From: Microbulbifer pacificus
Lineage (GTDB): Bacteria; Pseudomonadota; Gammaproteobacteria; Pseudomonadales; Cellvibrionaceae
Length of the DNA: 64,000 nt
Reading direction: 5' to 3'
NCBI RefSeq assembly: GCF_002959965.1
Contig: NZ_PREV01000026.1
Span: 2,399,001-2,463,000 of the forward strand
The notes below the pieces were generated by a model. That model had not been told where the DNA came from. It did no database searches and saw nothing but the letters and a program-made list of their open reading frames with translations. Positions 17,570-26,023 of this stretch are shown here, piece after piece; the first letter of the stretch is position 1, and each line of letters begins with the position of its first letter. A program made the translations under genes and the position numbers.

Positions 17570-18349
17570 CTATTGGCTGGCGTTCTCTCGCCGGAGTGCC
17601 TTGATATCGATGGCCCGAGAAAATGCGTCCGGAACCTCTAACGTACTCAAGGTATTTTCGTCGGGCAGGCAATGCTCATTGACGAACTGCACCAGATCCT
17701 CCACCGGGTCGCAAAACAGAATGTCGAGTGACAAACGATTCATACCGTACAGGCCGCGGTGAATCATATTTGCACTGAATATCAGTAGATCCCCGGCATC
17801 CAGCCTAACCTTTATAGCACTGGAAAGGGGCTCGTGGTTCCTCCGCCCATTTCGCTCAAGGCGCACATCCAATTCCTCGCAGTTATCCCAGCGTGTATGC
17901 GTACCTGGGACCAGCTCCAATCCCGGTTCATCCCGCAGCGGAATCCGGAAGTGAATCACATTCGGACCAGACAGTGCCGCCTGCTGCTCGGAAACAGATA
18001 GATGGTACTGCGGATCTCTATGCCAGTAGTTGTTCTGCGAAGCATTCACCGGGTCGAAGAACAGCTGGGTATTCATAAAAGTAGCCCCGTCACCCATGAT
18101 GGCAGTAACCATATTCATCAACTTACTGGAGCCGATAAACTGGAACAGTGCCGTGCGGTCCTCCTCGTCGAGGTGCATGGGGCCGGTCAGATAGGCAGAG
18201 TTGATTGCCTTGTCTTTATAAAAAGTGGCATTTTCCTGTTTCCAGGATTCATGAAAACGATCAACCACTTCTCGCAATCGGCGCAGCTCATCATCACCGA
18301 GAAAGTTTTTTTTGCGGAAATATCCGGTCTGTGAAAAGGAACTCGTCAT
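17570..18349 (-). CDS. Phytanoyl-CoA dioxygenase (PhyH) family protein
   Basis: 259 residues from the ATG at 18349 (MTSSFSQTGYFRKKN); a GTG at 18415 would add 22 residues of poor quality. The Fe(II)/2-oxoglutarate fold is shown by YWHRDPQYHL (His and Asp ligands, about 133-142), the strand FRIPLRDEPGLELVPGTH, and GDLLIFSANMIHRGLY (third ligand His, followed by an Arg/Tyr region). It is an oxygenase hydroxylating an unknown substrate; the substrate cannot be inferred. The gene is divergent from the methyltransferase gene at 18585. Confidence 0.85.
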   Translation of the reverse strand: MTSSFSQTGYFRKKNFLGDDELRRLREVVDRFHESWKQENATFYKDKAINSAYLTGPMHLDEEDRTALFQFIGSSKLMNMVTAIMGDGATFMNTQLFFDPVNASQNNYWHRDPQYHLSVSEQQAALSGPNVIHFRIPLRDEPGLELVPGTHTRWDNCEELDVRLERNGRRNHEPLSSAIKVRLDAGDLLIFSANMIHRGLYGMNRLSLDILFCDPVEDLVQFVNEHCLPDENTLSTLEVPDAFSRAIDIKALRRENASQ

Positions 18350-18584
18350 TGCTGTATAGCCAGTCGGCGGTTTGGAAATATTCCGGTGCCCGGATGGAAA
18401 AAATACAACTCTCACTTTGAATGCTTTTGGGTGTTGCTACAGCCAGCCCACTGCCCTCAGCGGCGCAATGAGATACCTGCAAGAAGGTCGTCATCTTAAC
18501 GCCCCTGGAGCCGCCAACCAACAAGGCGAAGTCTTATGCTACAGTGCCCGCCCTCACATTTCCCTGCCACAGCGAGCCCACACC

Positions 18585-19271
18585 ATGAAACCCTGGATTG
18601 AACTCGGAACCGCCCGGATTCCCAACGACGGCGGCATTCTCACGCTGCGCCAGCGTGATCAGGAGTTCTCCATCTCGCTGTCCGGCCCCCGTGGTGAGCT
18701 GATGAACAGCCGTAGATTCCACAGCGAGCAACAGTTGTCCGTTCTGGGTTGCGCCCATCTAAAGGACGCACAGAACGCACGTGTGGTGGTGGGAGGGATG
18801 GGCATGGGCTACACCCTCGCCGCAGCCCTTGAGGCACTGCCTCCCAGTGCCGAAGTCATCGTCGCCGACTTGATTCCGGAAGTAGTAGCGTGGAATCGTG
18901 GGCCGTTGGGTGCTTGCGCCGGCCGCCCGCTGGACGATAAGCGGGTCACCGTCCATATCGGTGATGTCGGTGAGCTACTGGTGAACGGTGACGGTTACTA
19001 CGATGCCGTGCTGCTGGATGTAGACAATGGTCCAGAGGGATTGACCCACAGCGACAACAACTGGCTGTATTCCGTCGAGGGCACCAGCGCTATCTACAGG
19101 AGCCTCGCGCCCAGTGGCACCCTGGCGGTGTGGTCGGCATCGCCCGACACCATGTACACTAGCCGTCTGAAAAAAGCCGGCTTTCAGGTCGACGTCAAAA
19201 CCGTGCGCGAGCGCCCCGGAAAGGGGGCGCGGCATGCCATATTTCTGGCGAAGAAAACGACGGGGCGGTGA
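18585..19271 (+). CDS. Spermidine-synthase-like SAM-dependent protein
   Basis: 228 residues from the ATG at 18585 (MKPWIELGTARIPNDGG). It has a Rossmann fold of the spermidine synthase type: GGMGMGYTLAAALEALP (nucleotide loop), VIVADLIPEVVAWNRG (acidic residue ending strand 2), and YYDAVLLDVDNGPEGLT (about 148-164). It lacks the full substrate-binding N-terminal hairpin of true spermidine synthases, so it may be a methyltransferase or aminopropyltransferase-like protein of other function. Confidence 0.75.
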   Translation: MKPWIELGTARIPNDGGILTLRQRDQEFSISLSGPRGELMNSRRFHSEQQLSVLGCAHLKDAQNARVVVGGMGMGYTLAAALEALPPSAEVIVADLIPEVVAWNRGPLGACAGRPLDDKRVTVHIGDVGELLVNGDGYYDAVLLDVDNGPEGLTHSDNNWLYSVEGTSAIYRSLAPSGTLAVWSASPDTMYTSRLKKAGFQVDVKTVRERPGKGARHAIFLAKKTTGR

Positions 19272-19393
19272 TCACGCCGTTGTTTTCTGGAGCGGTTGTG
19301 GCTGTTGCTCGATGTATTCCCGGGTTGAATCACTGATGGCGCTCCGTGCTACACCGATAATGTCCGTTCCACTTGCTTATGATTTCCTCTCCA

Positions 19394-20224
19394 CTAGGTC
19401 CCGGTTGTGTTGGATGAAATCGATGTGGAGTGACTGGCTGCCGGTCGATAAAACCTGATAGCATTTTCACTCAGCACACGTTTTACACCATCCGGATCCA
19501 GAACCTCAAATAGCATCAGGAAGTCCTCATCGGAATATTTCCTTGGTGCGCGAGTAGACGGTAGATCCGTGCCAAACATCAGCGAATCAGGATTCGCGGA
19601 GTACAAGTCTCTAATGGCAGCCCGCACCGGAAAATCCACCCGGCCAAACCCGGTCGCTTTTATCTTCACATTATTTTCCGCAAGCCGGGTCAATGTTCCA
19701 AATCCACGCTTACTCAAACCGAGGTGATCAATACTGACGGCCGGTAGGCTAGCGAGCACATCATAAAGGTCATCCAGATCTTCTGAATCGACGTAGAGCT
19801 CAACATGCCAACCGACTATCTCGAAAACTCTTGCTGCCAGTGACTTCAAATGTCCGATGCCTTCCGAGCCTCCACGCTTCAAATTGAAGCGAACTGCGCG
19901 AACGCCTGAATCATTCAGGCGAATGATCTTGCTGTCAGAGACTGAGTGGGGTAACTGAGTTACACCCACAAACGATGGTCCAAGCTTTTCAAGAGCATCT
20001 AGCAAATAGCTTTGATCGAAGGCCTGAAAAGAACCGGAAACGACAGCGCCACCGCACAAGTTGTACGACGAAACTCTGGACAGGTAATCCGCATATGAAA
20101 ATGGGGCTGGCAAGTACCCGTTGTTGGCGATAAGAGGATAACGCTCGTCGATAATATGGAAGTGCGCATCGAACAATGATTGGCTCCGAATTTCTATATC
20201 CGATACGTCTACAGCTTGAATCAC
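19394..20224 (-). CDS. Amidohydrolase-family metal-dependent hydrolase
   Basis: 276 residues, GTG start at 20224 (MIQAVDVSDIEIRSQSLFDAHFHI). The N-terminal DAHFHI is the HxH metal site; VSIDHLGLS and MFGTDLPSTR (Asp ligand, about 230) complete the amidohydrolase-2 pattern seen in 2-pyrone-4,6-dicarboxylate lactonase-like enzymes. The protein ends with NAIRFYR, typical of the family. The substrate is unknown and the neighbours do not reveal it. It is convergent with the spermidine-synthase-like gene. Confidence 0.8.
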   Translation of the reverse strand: MIQAVDVSDIEIRSQSLFDAHFHIIDERYPLIANNGYLPAPFSYADYLSRVSSYNLCGGAVVSGSFQAFDQSYLLDALEKLGPSFVGVTQLPHSVSDSKIIRLNDSGVRAVRFNLKRGGSEGIGHLKSLAARVFEIVGWHVELYVDSEDLDDLYDVLASLPAVSIDHLGLSKRGFGTLTRLAENNVKIKATGFGRVDFPVRAAIRDLYSANPDSLMFGTDLPSTRAPRKYSDEDFLMLFEVLDPDGVKRVLSENAIRFYRPAASHSTSISSNTTGT

Positions 20225-20384
20225 TCAAAATCTCCTGGGCTTTTAAATTCGGAAAGCTCTTGTCTCTTAAAGGTGTTAATAGAAATCGATTTGCATGGAT
20301 TTCATAGAAAAGTTAGGCGCTGTAGGAGCGAAGAATCACAGAAAATTTCTACGCTGGAAGCCAGCTTGGCCAATCGATGGTAAT

Positions 20385-20612
20385 TCAATAATCTTTAGCA
20401 AGACATACTACCAATGGATGTTTCTCTGTGGCCCATTCATGACAAAGATCGGATAAATATTGAGCTAGCTCGTCTTCCGTGATTTCGGATGGAATATATA
20501 TTCCGGCATTTCGGCGCTTGCCTTCCGAACCCTGATAGAAAGTGGTCCAGCCACTTGGGTTTTTCTCAACGAGAACTTCTCTACCGAAAATGCTGTACTT
20601 ATACCTCATCAT
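20385..20612 (-). CDS. Small conserved hypothetical protein (DUF7661-like)
   Basis: 75 residues (MMRYKYSIFGREVLVEKN at the start, ITEDELAQYLSDLCHEWAT near the end). The pattern resembles a family of about 75-residue proteins of unknown function; the DUF7661 assignment is from memory and tentative. A GGAG ribosome site lies 6-7 bp before the ATG. Although close to the cassette array and on the same strand, no attC follows it, so it appears to lie outside the array. Confidence 0.6.
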   Translation of the reverse strand: MMRYKYSIFGREVLVEKNPSGWTTFYQGSEGKRRNAGIYIPSEITEDELAQYLSDLCHEWATEKHPLVVCLAKDY

Positions 20613-20912
20613 GGATTCTCCAGTATGCTGAACCCTTTCCCTGAAGGGGTCATAGGTCTAGGGCAAATTACCTAGTATACCCTTTCCGCACCAGAAATTT
20701 GGCTCACTAACTCAGGCAAAAGGTTTTCGATAGAACTATATTGTTGGTGAATCTTTGCTCTCTCGAACCACTAACATGCATAAAGTGTCGTGGACAAAAA
20801 GAGTTGCCCCCTATACATTTCCGATTCTAGTGCGTATGCGACTATCGCAATCGGGTGGAGCAAAGTACCTACAACATATACGGGTAAAAGCTCGATTACT
20901 ATTGATACCTAT
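20613..20912. other. Gene-poor stretch at the distal end of the cassette array
   Basis: About 300 bp between the small protein gene and the last attC. Only a 61-codon reading frame on the plus strand (20755-20940) is open; it runs into the attC and looks spurious. No conserved motif or clear promoter was recognised. It could be a cassette remnant whose attC has been lost. Confidence 0.4.
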
Positions 20913-21011
20913 GCATAACGACTCAATAAGCGGAAATTGATAGTTGGCTATGATTTGAAGCGAAGCGGAAAAAGCCAACTGTTAATTTTCCGTTTGATTG
21001 CCTTGTTATAT
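20913..21011 (-). repeat. attC site of the esterase cassette (divergent type)
   Basis: On the minus strand it runs from a TAACAAGGC-type core just after the esterase stop to CGTTATGC. Long complementary arms are visible: gcggaaattgatagttggct against agccaactgttaattttccg, with unpaired bases as in attC sites. Its sequence is unlike the other attC sites in the array, so this cassette probably came from a different source. Confidence 0.7.
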
Positions 21012-21017
21012 TCCGTT

Positions 21018-22067
21018 CTAACCACTACACCTTTGATTATTTTTAGCCTGATTACATATTACATTGAGAATTTTTTCACCGGCTTCTTTATATCCATTGC
21101 TAGATAAATAGTCAGATATTTCAAACAGTGCATCTATGCCTTCTGAAGATTGATTAATTGTGAAAGCTATGTACTTGTTAAGTTCTTCAGTCGCATTTTC
21201 AGAAATAGCATAATGAGCTGTTAACTTTTGCAAGGTTTCGATTGGAACAGAAGCCTTAAACCCAAACTTTTCAGATAAATCTGTATAGTGTTTTTTTAAA
21301 CCGTTTAACCCTGAAGTTTTTACTTCGTAGGTTGGTTCCCAGCCCGCAAATGTTGATTGTAAAGCATATTGCATAGAAGAATGTTTAGTGGTTCTATGAG
21401 ATTGCTCTGGGAATTTTTGGAATTCAAAAGAGCTTTTAGATAAGTTGCTTAACTTCTGAGTTAATTCAGTAAAAGGGTTTTGCATATGCTCACCTTCATT
21501 TGCGATGGTAATCGTAAGAGGAGCTTTCTTTTTTAAGTCCTCAATTTTTGATTTGGATACCATATCTAAGATGTAGTTATCATCAAGAGAAGGACTGAAG
21601 GCGAAGTATTTAGAAAAACCAGGATTATTACTTAACCAATAATCTAAGACGAAACGGCCTGAATTAGAATGCCCAGATAGAATTGTATAAGGTGCAACTC
21701 GGTAATTATCATTAACAAAAGATACGACTTCTGTCGCAAGAAATTCAGCAAATGGCGTTGTTTTTCCATTTTCAGGAGTAAGTTCTTTTCCTCTACTTTC
21801 GATACCCACAACTATAAAGTTTGGAATTTGATCTTCTAATAGGTCAATAGTCGATAGGGTTGAAAGCATATCCCATTGACCGTGTAGTACGTATAATACT
21901 GGATACGAATTATCTTCATCGTGATATTTCTTTGGGAGTTTTATAAATAAGTTTCTCTCTTCCCCAAGTGTACCGGACTTTAACTTAATTTCCTCAGCTA
22001 AAATTAAATCTGATGCAAATGAAAACTGTGAACAAAGTAAAACAAAACTAAAAATAAATACTCTCAT
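21018..22067 (-). CDS. Cassette: exported esterase of the alpha/beta-hydrolase superfamily
   Basis: 349 residues with a signal peptide (FIFSFVLLCSQFSFAS). The first 250 residues match Esterase_D/IroE-type hydrolases: NSYPVLYVLHGQWD (oxyanion strand), nucleophile Ser in LSGHSNSGRF, an acidic residue in the DNYIL region and His in FPEQSHRTTKHSS. About 100 extra residues follow. It is AT-rich compared with the chromosome and flanked by an attC and by the attC remnant carrying the IS, so it is a gene cassette. The natural ester substrate is unknown. Confidence 0.8.
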   Translation of the reverse strand: MRVFIFSFVLLCSQFSFASDLILAEEIKLKSGTLGEERNLFIKLPKKYHDEDNSYPVLYVLHGQWDMLSTLSTIDLLEDQIPNFIVVGIESRGKELTPENGKTTPFAEFLATEVVSFVNDNYRVAPYTILSGHSNSGRFVLDYWLSNNPGFSKYFAFSPSLDDNYILDMVSKSKIEDLKKKAPLTITIANEGEHMQNPFTELTQKLSNLSKSSFEFQKFPEQSHRTTKHSSMQYALQSTFAGWEPTYEVKTSGLNGLKKHYTDLSEKFGFKASVPIETLQKLTAHYAISENATEELNKYIAFTINQSSEGIDALFEISDYLSSNGYKEAGEKILNVICNQAKNNQRCSG

Positions 22068-22099
22068 TTATAGCTCTCCATGCTGATGAAACTCTAGGA

Positions 22100-22147
22100 A
22101 TATAACGCCCGCAGCGTTGGGCGTCCCGCGGAGGCCCGCAGGGGACT
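22100..22147 (-). repeat. Left remnant of an attC interrupted by the IS
   Basis: Starts tataacgcccgcag and then jumps to cgttgggcgtcccgcggagg. Compared with the attC at 27031-27174, about 90 bp of the central hairpin is missing. The remainder of the site lies at 23392-23421, on the other side of the IS. Confidence 0.7.
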
Positions 22148-22174
22148 TAACCCGCTTTTGCACACACCTAGTTG

Positions 22175-22984
22175 TTAGCAACTGATTTTACGCTCGAATT
22201 CTTGAGGTGAAACATACCCAATAGACGAATGTGATCTCTGATTGTTGTAGTAGCGCATATATTCGGTCACTGTCGATCTTAACTGTTTATCAGAATCGAA
22301 GACCTGGCGCTTAATACGCTCTGTTTTAAATTGGTGAAAAAACGACTCCATGAATGCATTGTCATTCATGTTCTTCACCCGATTCATGCTCTGACTGATC
22401 CCATACCGACGTAGTCGCTCACGATATTGGCCTGACAGATACTCGCTACCACGGTCAGAGTGGAAGATCAGCTCCGGGTGATGCCCGCGGTTGCGTACCG
22501 CCCTATCTATGCTGGCCAGAGTCAGAGAAACATCTCTGCGAGCACTCAGCGACCAGGAGACCACTTTCCTACTGTAGCGATCCATGACTACCGATAGATA
22601 CTGCCAGCTACCATCACTCAGCTTTATATAAGTAACATCACCCACCCAAAGCTGATTCGGACGCGTCAGTTCGATGCCCTCTATTTTGCACTTGATCCCG
22701 TAGACATGCTTGTACGTGCCCGGCCGAGCTGTATAGATCTTCGACTTTACGGCCAGAAGGCCGTGCTTTCGCATGATTCTAGCAACTCGCTTTTGACCGA
22801 CATTTATACCTGTTTTCTTAAGCTCTTGGGTGATTTTCGGGCTGCCATAGCAGCCATCATGCCGATTGAAGATCGATCTAATAAGCTCGAAAAGCTCGCT
22901 GTCTTCCTGCTCACGGTCAGAAGTACCCCGCCGGCGCCAGGAGTTATATCCATCCCGGGTAACACCATAGAGCCTGCACATCAT
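22175..22984 (-). CDS. IS3-family transposase orfB (DDE integrase)
   Basis: 269 residues counted from an internal ATG. The reading frame is open further upstream to at least 23068, and that part encodes SHPILFTAKREIFEFIDQH, so the working protein is the OrfAB fusion. HTH_21 region at the start, then the rve DDE core: Asp in WVGDVTYIKL, Asp in IFHSDRGSEYL, Glu in NAFMESFFHQFK. All catalytic residues are present, so the element may be active. Confidence 0.92.
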   Translation of the reverse strand: MMCRLYGVTRDGYNSWRRRGTSDREQEDSELFELIRSIFNRHDGCYGSPKITQELKKTGINVGQKRVARIMRKHGLLAVKSKIYTARPGTYKHVYGIKCKIEGIELTRPNQLWVGDVTYIKLSDGSWQYLSVVMDRYSRKVVSWSLSARRDVSLTLASIDRAVRNRGHHPELIFHSDRGSEYLSGQYRERLRRYGISQSMNRVKNMNDNAFMESFFHQFKTERIKRQVFDSDKQLRSTVTEYMRYYNNQRSHSSIGYVSPQEFERKISC

Positions 22985-23013
22985 AGCGATACTGTGCTTT
23001 TCCCGGTGCTGAT

Positions 23014-23343
23014 CTATGAATTCGAAGATTTCCCTTTTTGCTGTAAAGAGAATTGGATGGCTTTTTTTAAAAGGGCATGCTCTTCCTGGAGCAGGTTATG
23101 TGCTCGCTCCAGCTTTCTCAGCCGCTTCAGCTCCGATTTCACCTCAGGATCAATCTGTATGTTTTTCTTCTTGGCCATGATCTGCCCCCGTCGCATCTCC
23201 ATACGCCAACGATAAAGCATCACTTCATGGATATCGAGCGCTTCAGCCACATGTTTGGCTAGCACACCAGGAATCTCGGTTAGCGAGACTGCTGTTGCTT
23301 TGAAATCATCGTCGTAGCGGTTGTAGTGCTTTCTGCGTGCCAT
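23014..23343 (-). CDS. IS3-family transposase orfA (helix-turn-helix)
   Basis: 109 residues: N-terminal HTH (YDDDFKATAVSLTEI, then AEALDIHEVMLYRWR) followed by a leucine-zipper-like helix (LKRLRKLERAHNLLQEEHAL). Near its end an A7G heptamer on the minus strand (23061-23068) is a -1 frameshift site; orfB lies in the -1 frame and is open across it. This is the usual way IS3 elements make the fused transposase. Confidence 0.9.
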   Translation of the reverse strand: MARRKHYNRYDDDFKATAVSLTEIPGVLAKHVAEALDIHEVMLYRWRMEMRRGQIMAKKKNIQIDPEVKSELKRLRKLERAHNLLQEEHALLKKAIQFSLQQKGKSSNS

Positions 23344-23391
23344 TTGACACCTCCAACTCAGTTAGATGGAGGTGTGTGCAAAAGCGGGTTA

Positions 23392-23421
23392 GGTTCCGAG
23401 CAAATTGCCCGGCCTTGTTAT
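23392..23421 (-). repeat. Right remnant of the interrupted attC
   Basis: ggttccgagcaaattgcccg then gccttgttatga matches the end of the attC family at 25171 and 27031 (ggagcaaactgcctgcg..tgtta). The GTTA core site lies just after the stop of the cassette gene at 23418. Confidence 0.7.
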
Positions 23422-23870
23422 GAGCCTTTGATCAACTCCCCAACTCCCTGAATTCTCCAATTCAAGTGACAAGTACTAGAGACCTCACAGGAATCTTTTC
23501 CCTCACAGAACTTATCCCAGTCCACTTCATAGTTAACATCGATAAAAATTTCTTTGCTCTTCGGGAGACAGACAAATGCCTCATTAACAATCGTTTCACC
23601 GATTAACTCTTTGGACACTCTTAATGGAGAACTAAAAATAGCCTCTCCATCTTTAAAAACCAATGCCTCAACGTATGCCTTATCTAATTTTGGGATTATT
23701 GGATGACGATCAGGAACTCTAATAGTTAAATACGTGCAACTTGGCCATTCGTCAATCGCTTTAATATAAAACCCTAGTTTACTGGCTTCGCCAACTGAAA
23801 TTCTTGTCGGAGGCTCGGAACACACCAAGGAACTCCAAGTAATGAAAAATAACGTAGCAATGCGTTTCAT
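23418..23870 (-). CDS. Cassette: exported hypothetical protein
   Basis: 150 residues from the ATG at 23870 (MKRIATLFFITWSSLVCSE, signal peptide). An ATG 8 codons upstream lies in the attC and is less likely. The mature part has four to six cysteines (WPSCTYL, AFVCLPK, KFCEGKDSCEV, STCHLN) suited to disulphides in the periplasm. No domain recognised. The coding strand and position between attC sites show it is a cassette gene. Confidence 0.7.
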   Translation of the reverse strand: MKRIATLFFITWSSLVCSEPPTRISVGEASKLGFYIKAIDEWPSCTYLTIRVPDRHPIIPKLDKAYVEALVFKDGEAIFSSPLRVSKELIGETIVNEAFVCLPKSKEIFIDVNYEVDWDKFCEGKDSCEVSSTCHLNWRIQGVGELIKGS

Positions 23871-23880
23871 ACTGGATGGC

Positions 23881-23998
23881 TCATAACGCCGCAATCAGCC
23901 GCGGCTTACTTTGTGTGCTTTTTGCACGAAAATGGGAGCGCAGCGACCGTGCAAAAAACGCACAAAGTAAGACGTCGGCTGCATTGCATTGTTAGGGC
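23881..23998 (-). repeat. attC site
   Basis: On the plus strand it runs from ataacgccgc to tgttaggg, with arms ttactttgtgtgc/gcacaaagtaa and a central GGGAGCGCAGCGACC spacer shared with neighbouring sites. It belongs to the GCCGC..CAGCCGCGG subfamily. Confidence 0.9.
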
Positions 23999-24471
23999 TC
24001 GGGGGCGGAGTGCCAAATCATTTTCTTTAGCTCTACCCCTGAACTACCACCCGCCTCCTTTAAATCCCTGAATCCGACCTTTGAATACAAGCTATATGCT
24101 GCTTTGTTTTTTAAAGATACATTCAAAATCACAGAAGCAAAACCTTGCGACTTAGCATGGCCGAGCAACTCTTTTACTAAGCTTACGCCAATTCCGCCAT
24201 TTCTTTTCTCGGGCTTTACCCACATAGAAACTAGCTCGTATTGACCTTCGGTGTGAATACCACCGACTAATCCAACATCCTCTCCATTACAACGAGCAAG
24301 GAAAAATTTTAGCCCATTTACTTCCGAGGCTATTGACTTCCATTTTTTGTCAGAAATCTCTTTTGCATCATGATAGGCAAGACCAAATGCATCGGGAGAA
24401 TCAAGAAGTGACTCTAGTCGAATTTTTTTTAACGATTTCCAATCGCTTTCAGTGACGGGCACGATGCTCAA
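23992..24471 (-). CDS. Cassette: GNAT-family N-acetyltransferase
   Basis: 159 residues with the full GNAT fold: LKKIRLESLLDSP at the start, GLVGGIHTEGQYELVSMWVKP (strands 3-4), the acetyl-CoA loop KRNGGIGVSLVKELL (about 92-106), and LNVSLKNKAAYSLYSKVGF (motif B). The substrate is unknown; GNAT enzymes are among the commonest recognisable cassette products and may act on drugs or proteins. The stop overlaps the start of the attC, as expected for a compact cassette. Confidence 0.85.
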   Translation of the reverse strand: MSIVPVTESDWKSLKKIRLESLLDSPDAFGLAYHDAKEISDKKWKSIASEVNGLKFFLARCNGEDVGLVGGIHTEGQYELVSMWVKPEKRNGGIGVSLVKELLGHAKSQGFASVILNVSLKNKAAYSLYSKVGFRDLKEAGGSSGVELKKMIWHSAPEP

Positions 24472-24482
24472 AGTCTTGGAGC

Positions 24483-24601
24483 CCTAACGCCGCGCTCAGC
24501 CGCGGCTAATTTTGGGCGCTTTATGCGCGAAAATGGAAGCGCAGCGACCGCGCATAAAGTGCACAAAGTTAGACGTCGGCCTGCAGCGCTTTGTTATGCG
24601 G
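24483..24601 (-). repeat. attC site
   Basis: From ctaacgccgcgctcagccgc to gctttgttatgc. Arms tttgggcgctttatgcgcg/cgcgcataaagtgcacaaa enclose the GCGCAGCGACC spacer. Nearly identical to the site at 29450-29566. Confidence 0.92.
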
Positions 24602-24603
24602 TG

Positions 24604-25152
24604 CTAGCAATTTAGCCTTGGCACCCACTGAAGTTCTCCGCTACGCAACTCAAATTCAACATCTAAGACTCTAATTGTTTCACGATCTATGTATATTGCA
24701 GGAGTTCGTAGTGAAATTTTTTCAGGATCTAAAATTCCAATGTTCACTTTACCGGAAAATGACTTAGCATCATCAAATTTTTTACCATTAATAAAGTAAA
24801 CTTCTGTACCGCCCTTCAAGTTAATAGGACTCCAGGAATCGATTTTAGATGTGGAGAAAGCGGTCCCATCAATTGAAACCTCTAAGATATTTGAAGCTAG
24901 CTCTAACTCATGTCCATCTTCAATGCGAAATGAGACCCAAATATCTTTTTCACTAGTTTCAGAAGTATTTATTGACGACTGAAAAGTAACGCCTGGACGT
25001 ATCTCTAGAGATAGAATTTCTTGATTTCCGCCAGGGTCACAAGTACGTGAACTTGTTTTTCCCTCTGGATGCACAGGCCTATAGTAATCCCCGCGGGGGA
25101 CAGCAATACAGCCAGAAAGTATGACAGTAAAAATTAAAATTACGGGCCGCAT
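24604..25152 (-). CDS. Cassette: lipoprotein of unknown function
   Basis: 182 residues from the ATG at 25152 (MRPVILIFTVILSGC, lipobox with Cys15); an ATG at 25173 inside the attC core is an alternative. The mature protein looks all-beta (alternating segments such as KDIWVSFRIEDGHELELASN and SGKVNIGILDPEKISL). No family recognised. It would be anchored at the outer membrane. Confidence 0.7.
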   Translation of the reverse strand: MRPVILIFTVILSGCIAVPRGDYYRPVHPEGKTSSRTCDPGGNQEILSLEIRPGVTFQSSINTSETSEKDIWVSFRIEDGHELELASNILEVSIDGTAFSTSKIDSWSPINLKGGTEVYFINGKKFDDAKSFSGKVNIGILDPEKISLRTPAIYIDRETIRVLDVEFELRSGELQWVPRLNC

Positions 25153-25170
25153 ACTTTTAGCTCTTACTCG

Positions 25171-25315
25171 CATAACGCACGCAGCAGGGGCGACCAATGC
25201 TATGCGCATTTTGTGCGAAAATTGGGAGCGCAGCGACCCGCACAAAATGTGCATAGCGTTGGGCGTCCCGCGGAGGCCCGAAGGGCCGGAGCAAACTGCC
25301 TGCGATTGTTAGCAC
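25171..25315 (-). repeat. attC site (long type)
   Basis: From cataacgcacgcagcagggg to gcgattgttagc, about 145 bp. Arms ctatgcgcattttgtgcg/cgcacaaaatgtgcatag and an extra cccgcggaggcccgaagggc stretch define this subfamily, shared with 27031-27174 and the IS-interrupted site. Confidence 0.9.
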
Positions 25316-25317
25316 CT

Positions 25318-25893
25318 TTACTCAAACCAATGGTTCTCATTATTTGTAAGGCAATCCCACTCAGGTCTAGAAACAACCGAGATATTTTCAAGTTTTGTGC
25401 CTATTAATATATTTGAACTATCCCAAGATAACACCTCACAGATATCATCTGGTCTACCCCCATCGAATTTCGGTAAATTATAACCAAATCCCCAAAACCC
25501 ATTTACTAGTAAATTTTCGAGCTCTTTAACATTCTCGGGGATCATTTTTAACAAAGGCGCTTCTACTAACTTTCGAGCTATTTCCAAAGGTTGATAGAGT
25601 TCGTCATCTAAACACCACTCACCGCCATCTTTCCAAAGATACGCCAAATAATCTACGTGTGCTATTTGAATAGCATTCTTAGATAAATTTGGACCACTCT
25701 GATAAAAAATACTATACCTTAAGCTTTCTGTTTCAATTAGATCTATCGAGAACGGCTTAACTAGTGAATATCCAAGATCTATACCTGCGAATAAAGCTCT
25801 AAATTCTTCAAGAGTGGAATCAATATTCCCATTCTTTTCAAGAACCATTTCAAGACTTTCAATAAGCTTTCTCTTGCCCGCGTATTCTTTCAT
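25318..25893 (-). CDS. Cassette: hypothetical protein
   Basis: 191 residues, no signal peptide or membrane segment. Tryptophan- and acid-rich (YLAYLWKDGGEWCLDDELYQ, VNGFWGFGYNLPKFDGG). No family recognised; likely cytoplasmic. Bounded by attC sites on both sides, with the stop 3 bp from the attC core. Confidence 0.65.
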   Translation of the reverse strand: MKEYAGKRKLIESLEMVLEKNGNIDSTLEEFRALFAGIDLGYSLVKPFSIDLIETESLRYSIFYQSGPNLSKNAIQIAHVDYLAYLWKDGGEWCLDDELYQPLEIARKLVEAPLLKMIPENVKELENLLVNGFWGFGYNLPKFDGGRPDDICEVLSWDSSNILIGTKLENISVVSRPEWDCLTNNENHWFE

Positions 25894-25901
25894 GTCTGAA
25901 G

Positions 25902-26023
25902 TGCTAACGCCCAGCGCAGGCGCAGCCAGCGCGGAGCGTCTTTTGTGTTAATGTTTGAGCGCCAGCGAGTAACACAAAAGGTGCGTAGCGTTGGCTGTCG
26001 CTCTGCCGCTGTTTGTTATGCAT
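25902..26023 (-). repeat. attC site
   Basis: From tgctaacgcccagcgcagg to ctgtttgttatg. Arms cttttgtgtta/taacacaaaag with the spacer ATGTTTGAGCGCCAGCGAG. Almost identical to the sites at 27552 and 28907. Confidence 0.92.

Larger units (their letters stand above)
22148..23391 (-). mobile_element. IS3-family insertion sequence, complete
   Basis: About 1244 bp bounded by perfect 22-bp inverted repeats: taacccgcttttgcacacac (first 20 bases, 22148) and its complement ending at 23391. It carries orfA and orfB in the IS3 arrangement with a frameshift site between them. It sits within a degenerate attC. No identical flanking duplication is obvious (left flank ggact, right flank ggttc), suggesting an adjacent deletion or old rearrangement. 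Confidence 0.9.

Noticed and set aside
20755-20940. A 61-codon frame on the plus strand as a gene
   Set aside because: It reads into an attC, opposite to the array direction, with no ribosome site and no family.
25121-25407. Small frames running through the attC at 25171
   Set aside because: They translate the attC hairpin itself and recur with each copy of that site; an artefact of the repeat.
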